From: an alpha proteobacterium AAP38
GTDB lineage: Bacteria; Pseudomonadota; Alphaproteobacteria; Azospirillales; Azospirillaceae
NCBI GenBank assembly: GCA_001296005.1
Contig: LJHR01000004.1
Coordinates: 124,001 to 188,000, forward strand
Direction of reading: 5' to 3'
DNA: 64,000 nt
Positions 1 through 8,594 of the stretch are shown in pieces. The notes under the pieces are model-generated. The model made no database searches. It was given only the letters and a program-made list of their open reading frames with translations, and was not told the DNA's origin. The first letter of the stretch is position 1, and every line of letters starts with the position of its first letter. The translations under genes were made by a program, and so were the position numbers.

Positions 1-108
1 CTGCCGATGCAGCTCCGTCGCCGCCCGCATATCGGACGGGAAGCTGGAATACATCGCATCCGACTTGGACAAATCGGAAAGCTGACGGCGGCGATCTTGG
101 CGATTCAT
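1..108 (-). CDS. Hypothetical protein, N-terminal fragment cut by the left edge
   Basis: Thirty-six codons stay open from an ATG at 106-108 to the window edge. The N-terminus MNRQDRRRQLSDLSKSDAMY is hydrophilic and Arg/Asp-rich with no signal peptide. No family is recognised. The same frame also stays open upstream to about 305, through a hairpin, so an earlier start is formally possible. The ATG at 108 is preferred because the upstream part reads like non-coding DNA. Only the start is visible, so function is unknown. Confidence 0.45.
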   Translation of the reverse strand, partial: MNRQDRRRQLSDLSKSDAMYSSFPSDMRAATELHRQ

Positions 109-213
109 CAAAAGGACCCGGATTTTTGGTGGAACTCTTATGCCTTGCGCCTTGATAGCAAGCCCGCTGGCAAAACGGAACCAAGGAACGGGGCGTCCAT
201 CACGGTTTTCCAC

Positions 214-249
214 ATAAAACAGGGCCGGTCCCCCGGGGAACCGGCCCTG
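214..249 (-). terminator. Rho-independent terminator
   Basis: A perfect 10-bp GC-rich stem (220-229 with 240-249) around a 10-nt loop is followed on the minus strand by TTTTATG. It lies 65 bases past the stop of the small open frame at 314-376 and would end that transcript. Confidence 0.65.
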
Positions 250-313
250 CCTTCCATGATGACGCATGGACGATCCGCTTTGGCGGTGGACCCCGCCAGC
301 GGACATCTTCCGA

Positions 314-376
314 TCAGCCGGCGAAAGACCGGATGCCGGAGAGATCCGCGTGGGTCCGCAAAGTGGAACGAGACAT
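314..376 (-). CDS. Candidate 20-residue small protein with near-perfect Shine-Dalgarno
   Basis: The frame encodes 20 residues, starting MSRSTLRTHADL and ending RSFAG before a TGA. Upstream lies AAAGGAGGTGATC, complementary to 13 bases of the 16S 3' end, with the AGGAGG core 7 nt before the ATG. A promoter-like TTGACG (17 nt) CATCTT lies upstream and a T-tailed hairpin lies downstream, so the frame is a self-contained transcription unit. The peptide has three Arg, one Lys-free basic N-terminal half, and no hydrophobic segment. It could be a small protein, a leader peptide, or a regulatory RNA carrying a ribosome-docking site. No family is recognised; translation is inferred from the Shine-Dalgarno alone. 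Confidence 0.4.
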   Translation of the reverse strand: MSRSTLRTHADLSGIRSFAG

Positions 377-414
377 CGGATCACCTCCTTTCTGTATGTT
401 GAAACAACAGCATG

Positions 415-443
415 AAGATGGGTCAGGTTGGACCTGCCGTCAA
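415..443 (-). promoter_or_regulatory. Putative sigma-70 promoter for the small open frame
   Basis: On the minus strand, TTGACG (438-443) is followed after 17 nt by CATCTT (415-420). The -35 matches consensus at 5 of 6 positions and the -10 at 3 of 6. The spacing is optimal and the position, about 40 bases upstream of the small frame's ATG, is sensible. Confidence 0.35.
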
Positions 444-486
444 GGGGATATCATCCGATGTCGGAAGTGTTTTTGTCCCTCTCCCC

Positions 487-903
487 TTAATGCCCCGCAT
501 GTTCCCCGCCGGGTGCCGCCGGCTTCCACTCGTACCGCGCCTGCACCGGCCCCTTGCCGGCCAGGGTGACGATGGTGGCGATACGCGTGCCCACCGGCAC
601 CTCGCGGTCGATCTTGCCCGATAGGCTGTTGGGACCGGCGGGGGCAAGGGTTACCTGCACCGGGGCGCCTTCGATCAACAAGGTGACGCTGCCCGTGGCA
701 CCGGCGGTATCGATGGGCTTGTCTTCCATGGTGTTGAGATAGACGGTCAGGACCTTGTCCTTGATCACCAGTTCCTGGTGCAGGGGGCCTGCATGAACCT
801 GCATCCCGCCATGCACGCCCACGGGCGGGGCATGGCCAAAGGCGGCGGCGGGGGCCAGGGTCAGAAACGTGGCAAGCGCCAGGGTGGCAGCGTTGAACTT
901 CAT
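487..903 (-). CDS. Small secreted protein of the metal-efflux operon (YtkA-like fold)
   Basis: The protein has 138 residues with a signal peptide ending near AAAFGHA, a His-containing segment (GHAPPVGVHGG), a beta-rich middle and a His-rich C-terminus (GGEHAGH). It follows the RND pump by 12 bases and is translationally linked to it. AAGGAG lies 8 nt upstream of the ATG at 903, so that start is preferred over a GTG at 912. The middle resembles the YtkA-like region at the N-terminus of the adaptor encoded at 4054-5697. It is probably a periplasmic metal-binding accessory of the efflux system (inference). The metal is not known. Confidence 0.6.
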   Translation of the reverse strand: MKFNAATLALATFLTLAPAAAFGHAPPVGVHGGMQVHAGPLHQELVIKDKVLTVYLNTMEDKPIDTAGATGSVTLLIEGAPVQVTLAPAGPNSLSGKIDREVPVGTRIATIVTLAGKGPVQARYEWKPAAPGGEHAGH

Positions 904-915
904 GATCATCACTCC

Positions 916-3900
916 TTAAAAGGCCTCGGCAACCTGGCCGGGCGTGGATGGGGTGGTGGCCAGCAGCCGTTGCACGGCGGGGCCGCCAAAGCGGGCGAAC
1001 AGAAGCGGGGTCAGGACAGTGTCCAGCAGCGTGGCGCTGATCAGCCCGCCAAAAATGGTGACGGCGACGGGGTGCAGGATTTCCTTGCCCGGCGCATCGG
1101 CCCCGACCAGCAGGGGGATCAGGGCCAGACCCGCCGACAGGGCCGTCATCAGCACAGGCACCAGCCGTTCCCGGCTGCCGCGCCGGATCATGGCCTGGCC
1201 GAACGCCTCCCCCTCGATCCGGCACAGATTGATGTAATGGCTGATCTTCAGGATGCCGTTGCGGGTGGAAATGCCGGCCAGCGTGATGAAGCCCACCATG
1301 CTGGCCACCGACAGCGGCAGCCCCGCCAGCCACAAGGCCGCCACCGACCCGACCAGGGCCATGGGCACCGTGCCCATGATGATCAGCACGGGCACGGCGG
1401 AGCGGTAGCGGCTGTACAGCACCAGGAAGATCAGGGCAAACGACACCGCCGACAGGGCGGCGATGGTGCGCGCCGCCTGTTCCTGCGCCTGGAAGGTGCC
1501 TTCCAGGCTGGCATGGGTGCCGGCCGGCATCGGCGTGGCATCCAGGACGGCGCGGATATCGGCCACGATGGCCGCCATGTCGCGCTTGCCATCGCCATTG
1601 CCCAGAAGGGCCAGACGCCGCTGCCCATTCTCGCGCATCACCTCGTTGGGGCCGTCACCCTCACTCACCTCGGCCAGTTGTGACAGGGGCACAGGTCCGA
1701 CGGGTGTGTCGATCAGCACCCGGCCCAGCGCCGCCGGGTCCCGCGCCTCATCCTTCATGCGCAGGACAAGATCGTGGCGGCGGTCGCCCTCGATGATCTC
1801 CGTCACCACCTCGCCGCTGGACAGGCTCTGCACGGCGGCCAGAACGGCAGACGGGGTGATGCCATGGGCACGCGCCTGGTCGGGATCAACATCGACACGC
1901 AGCTGCGGGATCAGCACCTGCTTTTCGATCTGCAAATCGACAAGACCGGGAACGGTGGACAGCTTCTGCTGCAACCCGCCCGCCATGGCCCGCAGCGCGA
2001 CCATGTCATCGCCATAAAGCTTCACGGCCAACTGCGCCCGCACGCCCGACAGCATATGGTCCAGACGGTGGGAAATCGGCTGCCCGATATTCACCGTCAC
2101 CGGCAGGCTGGACAGGCGGGCGCGGACATCGGCCAAGATATCGGCCTTGGGCCGGTCCGATGGCTTCAGATGGGCGTCGATCTCCGATGAATGCACCCCC
2201 ATGGCATGTTCGTCCAGCTCCGCCCGGCCCGTGCGGCGGGCAACCGACGTCACTTCCGGTACCTGGGCAATTAAGCGTTCGGCCATACGCCCGACCTCTG
2301 ATGATTGCTCCAACGAGATACCGGGTTGCATCGCCATGCTGATGGTCAGCGTGCCCTCGTTGAAATCCGGCAGGAAGGCGCGCGGCAGGAAGGGAACCGC
2401 GATCAGCGCCACCAGCACCGCCCCCGCCACGCTTCCCATCACCAGCAAGCGGTGGGCAAAGGCCCACTCCAGCAGCCGGTCATTGCCCGCCTTCAGTTTA
2501 CGGACCAGCCAGCCATCATGTTCCGCACTGTCCGCCAGTTTCGGCAGCAGGTAGTAGCAAAGCACCGGCGTGACGGTAATGGCCGTGACCAGACTGGCCA
2601 GGATCGACACGATATAGGCAATGCCCAGAGGCGCGAACAACCGCCCCTCAATGCCCGACAGCGCGAACAGGGGCACGAAGACCAGAACGATGATGGCGGT
2701 CGCATAGACGATGCCCGACCGCACCTCCGTGCTGGCCGACAGCACGATGGACAGAACGGGCAGCGGTTCGGGGCGAAGCGCATTCTCCCGCAGGCGGCGG
2801 AAGATATTCTCCACATCCACCACGGCATCATCGACCAGTTCACCAATGGCAATGGCAAGCCCGCCCAATGTCATGGTGTTGATGGTTAGGCCCAGCACCT
2901 TGAACACCAGTACCGCCACCAGCAGCGAGATGGGGATGGCCGTCAGGCTGATGATGGTCGTGCGGAAATTGCCCAGAAACAGGAACAGGATGACGGCAAC
3001 GACAATGCCGGCCTCCACCAGCACACGCTCGACATTATCGACGCTGTTCTGGATGAAATCAGCCTGACGGAACACCACGACGGGCGCAGCCACCCCTTCC
3101 GGCAACCCGGCTGTCAGCTCCGTCAAGGCCCGTTCCACGGCGCGGGTGACGGTCAGCGTATCGGCATCCGGCTGCTTTTGCACCGACACCAGAACGGCGG
3201 TGGCCGCGTTCAGGCCGGCATCGCCCCGGCGCGGGCGGGCGGCATGGTCAACAGCCGCCACATCGCCCAGCACGATGGTGGCGCCATCGACAGTAGCCAC
3301 GGGCAGCTTGCGCAGATTATCCAGCCGGCTGGTCCGGCCAACGCCGCGCACCAGCAGTTCTTCGCCCCGCCGTTCCACGATGCCACCGCCGACATTGGCG
3401 CCATAGTCGGTCAGGGCCGTGCGCACCTGTTCCAGGCTGACACCCAGCAGGGCCATGCGGCCCGTATCGGGGGCCACCCGGAACTGCCGCACCTCCCCCC
3501 CCATGGGGATGACCTGCGACACGCCGGGAATGGACAGAAGACGCGGACGCAATGTCCAGTCGCCGACATCGCGCAACCGCATCGGGTCGATGCTGGCACC
3601 CTGCGCCGGCGTCAGAGCCACCAGCATGATCTCCCCCATGATTGAGGAGATGGGGCCCATCTGCGGCACGACCCCTGGCGGCAACTGCCCCGTCAGCAGC
3701 GACAGGCGCTCCGTCACCTGCTGCCGGTTGCGATAAATCTCGGTGCCCCAGCCGAACTCCACCGTCACCACCGACAGGCCGGCAGAAGAGGTGGAGCGGA
3801 CGCGTTCCACGCCCGGCATACCGTTCATGGCGGTTTCGATGGGGAAGCTGACCAGCCGCTCCACCTCCTCCGGGGCCATGCCGGGGCTTTCGGTCATCAA

Positions 3901-4044
3901 GGTGATGGTGGGGCGGTTCAGGTCGGGGAACACATCCACCGACAGATGGCCCAGCGTAAACGCGCCATAAAGCGACAGAAGCAAGGCCGCGACCAGCACC
4001 ATCAGCCGGTTGCGCAGCGAGGTGGAGACGATTGCCGTAAACAT
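916..4044 (-). CDS. Heavy-metal RND efflux pump, CzcA/CusA family
   Basis: This 1042-residue protein has the length and architecture of HME-type RND pumps: a first membrane helix near residues 14-35, a large periplasmic loop, a central membrane block containing the conserved stretch LVDDAVVDVENIFRR, a second periplasmic loop and a C-terminal helix block. It would export metal ions by proton antiport through a tripartite complex with the adaptor encoded just upstream (stop 9 bases before this ATG). No outer-membrane channel gene is present in the window, so that partner must lie elsewhere. The family assignment is firm; substrate (Cu/Ag versus Co/Zn/Cd) cannot be settled from reading. Confidence 0.93.
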   Translation of the reverse strand: MFTAIVSTSLRNRLMVLVAALLLSLYGAFTLGHLSVDVFPDLNRPTITLMTESPGMAPEEVERLVSFPIETAMNGMPGVERVRSTSSAGLSVVTVEFGWGTEIYRNRQQVTERLSLLTGQLPPGVVPQMGPISSIMGEIMLVALTPAQGASIDPMRLRDVGDWTLRPRLLSIPGVSQVIPMGGEVRQFRVAPDTGRMALLGVSLEQVRTALTDYGANVGGGIVERRGEELLVRGVGRTSRLDNLRKLPVATVDGATIVLGDVAAVDHAARPRRGDAGLNAATAVLVSVQKQPDADTLTVTRAVERALTELTAGLPEGVAAPVVVFRQADFIQNSVDNVERVLVEAGIVVAVILFLFLGNFRTTIISLTAIPISLLVAVLVFKVLGLTINTMTLGGLAIAIGELVDDAVVDVENIFRRLRENALRPEPLPVLSIVLSASTEVRSGIVYATAIIVLVFVPLFALSGIEGRLFAPLGIAYIVSILASLVTAITVTPVLCYYLLPKLADSAEHDGWLVRKLKAGNDRLLEWAFAHRLLVMGSVAGAVLVALIAVPFLPRAFLPDFNEGTLTISMAMQPGISLEQSSEVGRMAERLIAQVPEVTSVARRTGRAELDEHAMGVHSSEIDAHLKPSDRPKADILADVRARLSSLPVTVNIGQPISHRLDHMLSGVRAQLAVKLYGDDMVALRAMAGGLQQKLSTVPGLVDLQIEKQVLIPQLRVDVDPDQARAHGITPSAVLAAVQSLSSGEVVTEIIEGDRRHDLVLRMKDEARDPAALGRVLIDTPVGPVPLSQLAEVSEGDGPNEVMRENGQRRLALLGNGDGKRDMAAIVADIRAVLDATPMPAGTHASLEGTFQAQEQAARTIAALSAVSFALIFLVLYSRYRSAVPVLIIMGTVPMALVGSVAALWLAGLPLSVASMVGFITLAGISTRNGILKISHYINLCRIEGEAFGQAMIRRGSRERLVPVLMTALSAGLALIPLLVGADAPGKEILHPVAVTIFGGLISATLLDTVLTPLLFARFGGPAVQRLLATTPSTPGQVAEAF

Positions 4045-4053
4045 CGCCGCCCC

Positions 4054-5697
4054 CTATCGGATCTGGTTCAGAAGATTGGCGCCGCGCACCACGACCCGCG
4101 CGCCTGCCTCAACCCCGGCGACCAGACGGACGGCACCGGCCCCCGCCGGCTCCACCTGCACGGTACGGGGGACAAAACGCTGGGCCGTTTCATGGATCAG
4201 CACCGCCGGCAAACCATCCGACCCGCGCACCAGCGCGTCACGCGGAACCAGCAGCCCCGCCACGGGCGCACCGGCGGGCCGCGACAGGGTCAGCATGGTC
4301 CCCACCGCCAGCACCGACGCCCCCCAGGCGCCATCCCTGGCGCGCAGCAGCAGGCGCGTTGCACCCGGCACCGGGGCCACGCCCTGCCCCGCCAATGCCA
4401 GGGAAACAATCTTGCCCCCCACTTTTGCCGTCACAATTGCCCCGTCCGGCAGCGGCCCGTCAAAGGACAAGGCCTCCACCATCACGGCACCCGGTTCGGT
4501 GACCTCGAACACCAGGGTGATATCGCGATCCTCGATCATCAGGCCGGGAACGGCATTGCTGCTGCTGATCACCCCGTCGATGGGGGATGTCAGGGGCACC
4601 CGCTTGGCCACCGCCCGCGCCATCACCTCGCGTTCGCGCATCAACCCATCCAGGGTGGCGCTTGCATCGTCGATCTCCGCCTGGGCCACGGCCCCTTTCA
4701 GGTTGGACAGGCGGTTCCATTGCTGCTGTGCCAGCCGGACATCCTTGTCCAGGGCCGCCAGCTGCTGGGAAATGCCGCTGCCATCCTCGGCCCGCAGCAC
4801 CAGTTCGACATAGCCCAGAACCTGTCCCGCCTTCACCAAAGTGCCCGGCAGGGGGAAGCCGCCATCGGGCGGCATCAGGCGGCCCGACTGCGGCGCCTGC
4901 ACCCGGCCCGACCGGTTGGGATCATTGATCACCCGGCCGGTCAGAGTGACGGTGGGCGACACTTCCCCGGCGATCAGTTCCTGGGTGCGGATGGATAGCA
5001 GGCGCTGCGTGGCCTTGGGCACGAACAGGCCACCATCGGGCAGGCGGCGGGGATTATTGCCCGCCACCGGTTCGGGTGCCGGCGCACCATGATCATGGCC
5101 TTCATGGGCCATCACCCGCTCGGTAGGCAGGGCAAACGCCGCCAGCAGCAGCAGGGCCGGCACCGCCCGCTGCCTGCGCAGCGACAGCAGCCCCGCCCCC
5201 AGCGCCATGCCCACGATCAGCGCGCCCACGGCCCAGAGGATCGCCCCCCAGCCGGTTGAGGCCGCCGCGACCGGGGCCGCCGCCGGCACCGTCAGGGTCC
5301 CGACCAGAAGATCGGCCACCCCATCTGCCGTGACTGTGAAATTGAGGGCGTGGTCGCCGGGCGTGGCCCAGGGGGCCGGCGCGCGGTAGGTGCCATCGGG
5401 GGCCGCCGGCACGGTAACCGGCTTGCCGCCATCGGCGGACATGGTGACGGCGGCCCCCGTCACGGGGCTGTTATCGGCCAGAAGATCGATGAACAGAGTG
5501 ATGGTCCCGCCCTGCAACAGGGCAACCATCTGCACATCGCCGCCATCGGCCTCCAGTGTGGGGACGGCGGTGGGGGACGGGGCCGGGGTGGCGGCAGCAT
5601 CGGGCGTGCCATGGTCATGCCCTTCATGGGCGGATACGGCCAGGGCCGGGACCAGGAACAGGGCCGCCGCCAGCAACAGGCGCGACAGGATTTTCAT
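4054..5697 (-). CDS. RND efflux periplasmic adaptor with extra N-terminal YtkA-like and membrane region
   Basis: At 547 residues it is longer than usual CzcB/CusB adaptors (about 350-420). Residues 1-23 are a signal peptide, followed by HEGHDHG (24-30), a YtkA-like beta domain (about 55-140), a membrane helix (about 151-173), RRQR, a second hydrophobic stretch (179-190) and a second HEGHDHG (198-204). The rest is a typical membrane-fusion protein: barrel-sandwich halves flanking a helical hairpin (about 300-350) and a C-terminal beta domain ending LLNQIR. It reads as a YtkA-membrane protein fused to a complete adaptor that kept its own export signal. It would bridge the pump to an outer-membrane channel; the His-rich motifs probably bind metal. 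Confidence 0.88.
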   Translation of the reverse strand: MKILSRLLLAAALFLVPALAVSAHEGHDHGTPDAAATPAPSPTAVPTLEADGGDVQMVALLQGGTITLFIDLLADNSPVTGAAVTMSADGGKPVTVPAAPDGTYRAPAPWATPGDHALNFTVTADGVADLLVGTLTVPAAAPVAAASTGWGAILWAVGALIVGMALGAGLLSLRRQRAVPALLLLAAFALPTERVMAHEGHDHGAPAPEPVAGNNPRRLPDGGLFVPKATQRLLSIRTQELIAGEVSPTVTLTGRVINDPNRSGRVQAPQSGRLMPPDGGFPLPGTLVKAGQVLGYVELVLRAEDGSGISQQLAALDKDVRLAQQQWNRLSNLKGAVAQAEIDDASATLDGLMREREVMARAVAKRVPLTSPIDGVISSSNAVPGLMIEDRDITLVFEVTEPGAVMVEALSFDGPLPDGAIVTAKVGGKIVSLALAGQGVAPVPGATRLLLRARDGAWGASVLAVGTMLTLSRPAGAPVAGLLVPRDALVRGSDGLPAVLIHETAQRFVPRTVQVEPAGAGAVRLVAGVEAGARVVVRGANLLNQIR

Positions 5698-5767
5698 GGG
5701 ATGATTCCATCTGACAACGCAGAACAGGCACCGGCGGCGATAAGGCGCGCAGGCGCGACGGGGCGTG

Positions 5768-6190
5768 TCAGATGGTAAGCGGTGGGCGCGGATCGGGCGG
5801 CGTGGTCAGGCTTGCCGGATCAATGGCACGGCCCGGCAGAAGCAGACCCGCCGGCACCGGCAGCGTCAGTGCCGTGGCCACCGGCAAACCGGTCCCGACA
5901 TGGGCAGCACAACTGGCCGCACAGCCGCAGGCGCAGGCATCCTTGCAGCAATCATCCGCCATCCCCTGCCCATGCTTGTGCGCATGGTCATGGGTGGTGG
6001 CGGCGGCCTTCTGCACGCCCTGCTGTTCGTGGCAATCGGTCTGCGCCGCCGTCTGTACAGACGCCGATACCGGCTGGTGGGCGTCGTGATTCTCATGCGC
6101 CGATGCCGTCGCAAAGCCGAACAGGGCCAGGACCAGTGCCACAGCACCCGCCTTCAGTAACCCTGTCCAGAATGATGCGATACGGCGCAT
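5768..6190 (-). CDS. Secreted Cys/His-rich metal-binding protein (DUF2946-like)
   Basis: The 140-residue protein has a signal peptide (MRRIASF...ATASA), a His-rich part (HENHDAH; HDHAHKHG), a dense Cys cluster (CCKDACACGCAASC) and a Pro-rich end, DPRPPLTI. This layout, small, exported, His/Cys-rich and ending in a Pro-rich tail, fits DUF2946-type proteins found beside metal efflux genes. It is the first gene of the efflux operon, 70 bases ahead of the adaptor. An in-frame earlier start at 6214 or 6277 exists, but the signal peptide begins cleanly at 6190. A role in sensing or buffering metal in the periplasm is inference. Confidence 0.65.
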   Translation of the reverse strand: MRRIASFWTGLLKAGAVALVLALFGFATASAHENHDAHQPVSASVQTAAQTDCHEQQGVQKAAATTHDHAHKHGQGMADDCCKDACACGCAASCAAHVGTGLPVATALTLPVPAGLLLPGRAIDPASLTTPPDPRPPLTI

Positions 6191-6286
6191 GGCCCTGCCT
6201 TTGGAAGCAACCATCCGAAGATGGTACCAGGCGGCGGCATGCGCAAGGCCAATCAGCGGCCTATAACAGCGTTTCATGCCGCCATG

Positions 6287-6328
6287 AAAAAAGGGCGGGA
6301 CCGCCGTCTGGCAGTGCCCGCCCTTTTT
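6287..6328 (-). terminator. Rho-independent terminator
   Basis: GGGCGGG (6293-6299) pairs with CCCGCCC (6317-6323). On the minus strand the stem is followed by six T. It ends the gene at 6344-6571. The other side carries five T, so it may also work on the plus strand. Confidence 0.8.
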
Positions 6329-6343
6329 CTGGGTTGCTGTTGT

Positions 6344-6571
6344 TCAGCCCCGGTCGCGATCCCGTTCGCGGCGCGGCGGCTTGGCGGCACCCTCGGCGAT
6401 TTCGGCCTTCAAGGCGCGGATACGCTCCGCCATCGTTTCCTTCAGGCCCGGCGTCGGCTTCGGACCGAGCGCGGCATAGGCCGCTTCCAGCTGCAACAGG
6501 GCCCGGCGCTTTTCGTCATCGTTGCGCTTCAGGGGCCGGTTGTCGCTGCGCTGTCCTTCCAAAGAACGCAT
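6344..6571 (-). CDS. Small charged protein of unknown function
   Basis: The protein has 75 residues: MRSLEGQRSDNRPLKRNDDE, a helical middle (ALLQLEAAYAALG, then ETMAERIRALKAEIAE) and a very basic end, PPRRERDRDRG. AAGGGA precedes the ATG at 6571. It is flanked on both sides by T-tailed hairpins, so it is a monocistronic unit. The charge pattern suggests a soluble, possibly nucleic-acid-associated protein, but no family is recognised. Confidence 0.6.
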   Translation of the reverse strand: MRSLEGQRSDNRPLKRNDDEKRRALLQLEAAYAALGPKPTPGLKETMAERIRALKAEIAEGAAKPPRRERDRDRG

Positions 6572-6613
6572 GATCAATCCCTTGTTGAAAAAGCTAATGC
6601 TGGTTTGGCAACG

Positions 6614-6646
6614 AAAAAGCCCCGGCCTTTCGGCGCGGGGCTTTTT
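6614..6646 (-). terminator. Rho-independent terminator after tRNA-Glu
   Basis: AAAAAGCCCC (6614-6623) pairs with GGGGCTTTTT (6637-6646), a symmetrical hairpin with T runs on both strands. On the minus strand it lies 76 bases past the 3' end of the tRNA. Confidence 0.8.
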
Positions 6647-6721
6647 CCGTATCCGCCAAATGGTGCTCAAGTCATCCATCCGGCACCGCCACCGGAAACC
6701 AAGAACTCGTGTCTTGGAAGG

Positions 6722-6797
6722 TGGCGTCCCCAACGGGATTCGAACCCGTGTTACCAACGTGAAAGGCTGGTGTCCTAGGCCTCTAGACGATGGGGAC
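6722..6797 (-). tRNA. tRNA-Glu (anticodon TTC)
   Basis: The minus strand begins GTCCCCA and ends TGGGGAC, G discriminator, encoded CCA: a 7-bp acceptor stem. The anticodon arm CCAGC-CTTTCAC-GTTGG shows anticodon TTC. The T arm carries GGTTCGAATCC. The total is 76 nt with genome-encoded CCA. Confidence 0.95.
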
Positions 6798-6892
6798 GTC
6801 GTCGGTGGGCGGTTAATTAGCCGGACCCGCCGGGCTGTTCAAGCACTTTTTTTCACTTTCTTGCATAACGCCCATGCCCGACCCAACTTCGA

Positions 6893-8419
6893 TCAATTCT
6901 TATAACGATCGAGGGTCCGTTCGACACGATATTCCAGGTCGCGGATAATGTTGAACGAGGGCAGGCCCTTGAGCACCTTCTGCACACCGCGCAGATGGGC
7001 CAGCGCCACCATGTGCTTGGGCCGGGCGCGCAGATATTCGACGCGGAAATTGATCCCGATCTCCAGCCGCTGCTCCAGATCGGCCTCCTTGGACCGCATC
7101 AGCCGGTCCTGGCCTTCCTGTTCCATCAGCTTCTTGACCGCCGTGAACAGGACGGTGGCGGCCTGGGCGATGCCCACCTCCTCCTCCGTCGGGATATGGG
7201 CCATGTCGGGCTCCAGCCGGACCTCCACGCCCTTCTTTTCTTGCAGCGGCTTCACGGGCAGGACCACGGCGCAATCCTGGATGGCGGCGGCCAGGAACGT
7301 GTCCACGGCCTGCATCACCCGGCCCCGCGCCTCGGTCAGCAGCTTCTGCCATTCCGGATTCGGCTCCACCTGAACCTCTTCCGCCAGCCCCTTGATCATC
7401 ATCTGCGCATCCGACACCAGCCGCGCGCAGGTCAAAAGCCAGACGCGCCGCGCCATCACCGGCCCCGCCGATGATTTGCCGATCTCCGACAATGTCCGCG
7501 TCAGGTCGGAGAACAGGCGGGCGGGGATCAGGCGGGCCGGATGGTTGCCCGACACATGGCTCAGATCCTGCGACAGCATGCGGACCAGGCGCAGCGCCTG
7601 GAACGGCTGCATCAGCAGGGTCATCAGCCCGAAGAAGAAATATTCAACCAGATCGGCACCCCGATCATGGATGTTCATATAGGCGGTGCGCGCCGCCACC
7701 ACAGACGCGGGCGTGAAATCGGCGATGCGGCCCGCCCCTTCCACCCCGGCCATGCGGCGCACGCGTTCCAGGGCGGGGGTCAACTGGCTGTGCAGGCCCA
7801 GCAGCACCCCGATCTCCCGCATATCCTCCAGCGCGCGGTCGCCGCCCAGCATGGAGGACAGCTCCCCCCGCCGCCCATAGGATTTCTGCGCCTCGGCCAG
7901 CAGGGCCTCTGTCGCGTCAGCCGCCGCCAGAATCCCCTTATCGGCAATGGCAGGCAGGTCGGTCCAGCGCTGTTCACGCACCGCCTTGCCATACTCCCCC
8001 TCCAGCCCGGCCAGGGTGGCGCGGTAGGGCGAGGCCAGAAGCACCCGCCACCAGGGGTTCAGCACCTGCCGGGCCAGCGCGCCCTTGCGCTTTTCCTCAT
8101 GCAGGTCGCCGTCATAAAGGAAAATCTCCAGCGCCACGCAGATGGAACGCTGGAACGTCGGGACACGGGCCGGGCGCAGGTTGCGCAGGCGCGGACGCAG
8201 CGTCTCCAGGATCTGTTCATCGGTGGGGTCGCGGCGTTCGGCGGCACGGGCCAGTTCCACCGCGCGGGCCACGCGCAGCAGCGAATTCTCATCCAGCTGT
8301 TCGAAATGGGCCTGAAGCTTCGACACGGCGGAGGTAGGTTCAGGCGGCGTGACCGCCGTTTCCTTCATCTTGCCCGCTTCCGGCCTTTCGACCGGCGCAC
8401 CCGCCGCGCGTACATTCAT
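6893..8419 (-). CDS. Conserved hypothetical protein of about 508 residues
   Basis: This is a mostly helical, soluble-looking protein without recognisable catalytic motifs, rich in Leu/Ala/Arg. One hydrophobic stretch, around YFFFGLMTLLMQPFQAL (about residue 255), is probably a buried helix rather than a membrane segment. The frame is open upstream to 8629, where a hydrophobic run (RAVALVLCGAIGV) precedes the chosen ATG. If a non-ATG start were used, that run could act as a signal peptide. The C-terminal stretch, RAVEYLRARPKHMV-like, is basic. It stands alone between tRNA-Glu and recJ. I know no function for it. Confidence 0.6.
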   Translation of the reverse strand: MNVRAAGAPVERPEAGKMKETAVTPPEPTSAVSKLQAHFEQLDENSLLRVARAVELARAAERRDPTDEQILETLRPRLRNLRPARVPTFQRSICVALEIFLYDGDLHEEKRKGALARQVLNPWWRVLLASPYRATLAGLEGEYGKAVREQRWTDLPAIADKGILAAADATEALLAEAQKSYGRRGELSSMLGGDRALEDMREIGVLLGLHSQLTPALERVRRMAGVEGAGRIADFTPASVVAARTAYMNIHDRGADLVEYFFFGLMTLLMQPFQALRLVRMLSQDLSHVSGNHPARLIPARLFSDLTRTLSEIGKSSAGPVMARRVWLLTCARLVSDAQMMIKGLAEEVQVEPNPEWQKLLTEARGRVMQAVDTFLAAAIQDCAVVLPVKPLQEKKGVEVRLEPDMAHIPTEEEVGIAQAATVLFTAVKKLMEQEGQDRLMRSKEADLEQRLEIGINFRVEYLRARPKHMVALAHLRGVQKVLKGLPSFNIIRDLEYRVERTLDRYKN

Positions 8420-8594
8420 GACACCGATCGCCCCGCACAAAACCAACGCGACCGCCCTGCCCCGGCAGTGATGATGCAAGCGGCAACTGGGCGATGGGTG
8501 ACTATATGCTATGCGGGGATAGCTGTCTTTAACGATTTGGCAATAATTTATTAAAGACCCGTGGCGAATGAATGAATAGTCGCTCAGGTTTCCT

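Noticed and set aside
378-393. GGATCACCTCCTTTCT on the plus strand, identical to a 16S rRNA 3' end
   Set aside because: No further rRNA sequence precedes it; it is better read on the minus strand as a very strong Shine-Dalgarno.
7-402. 131-codon open frame on the plus strand
   Set aside because: It runs antisense to the left-edge gene start, the terminator and the small frame, and has no family-like composition.
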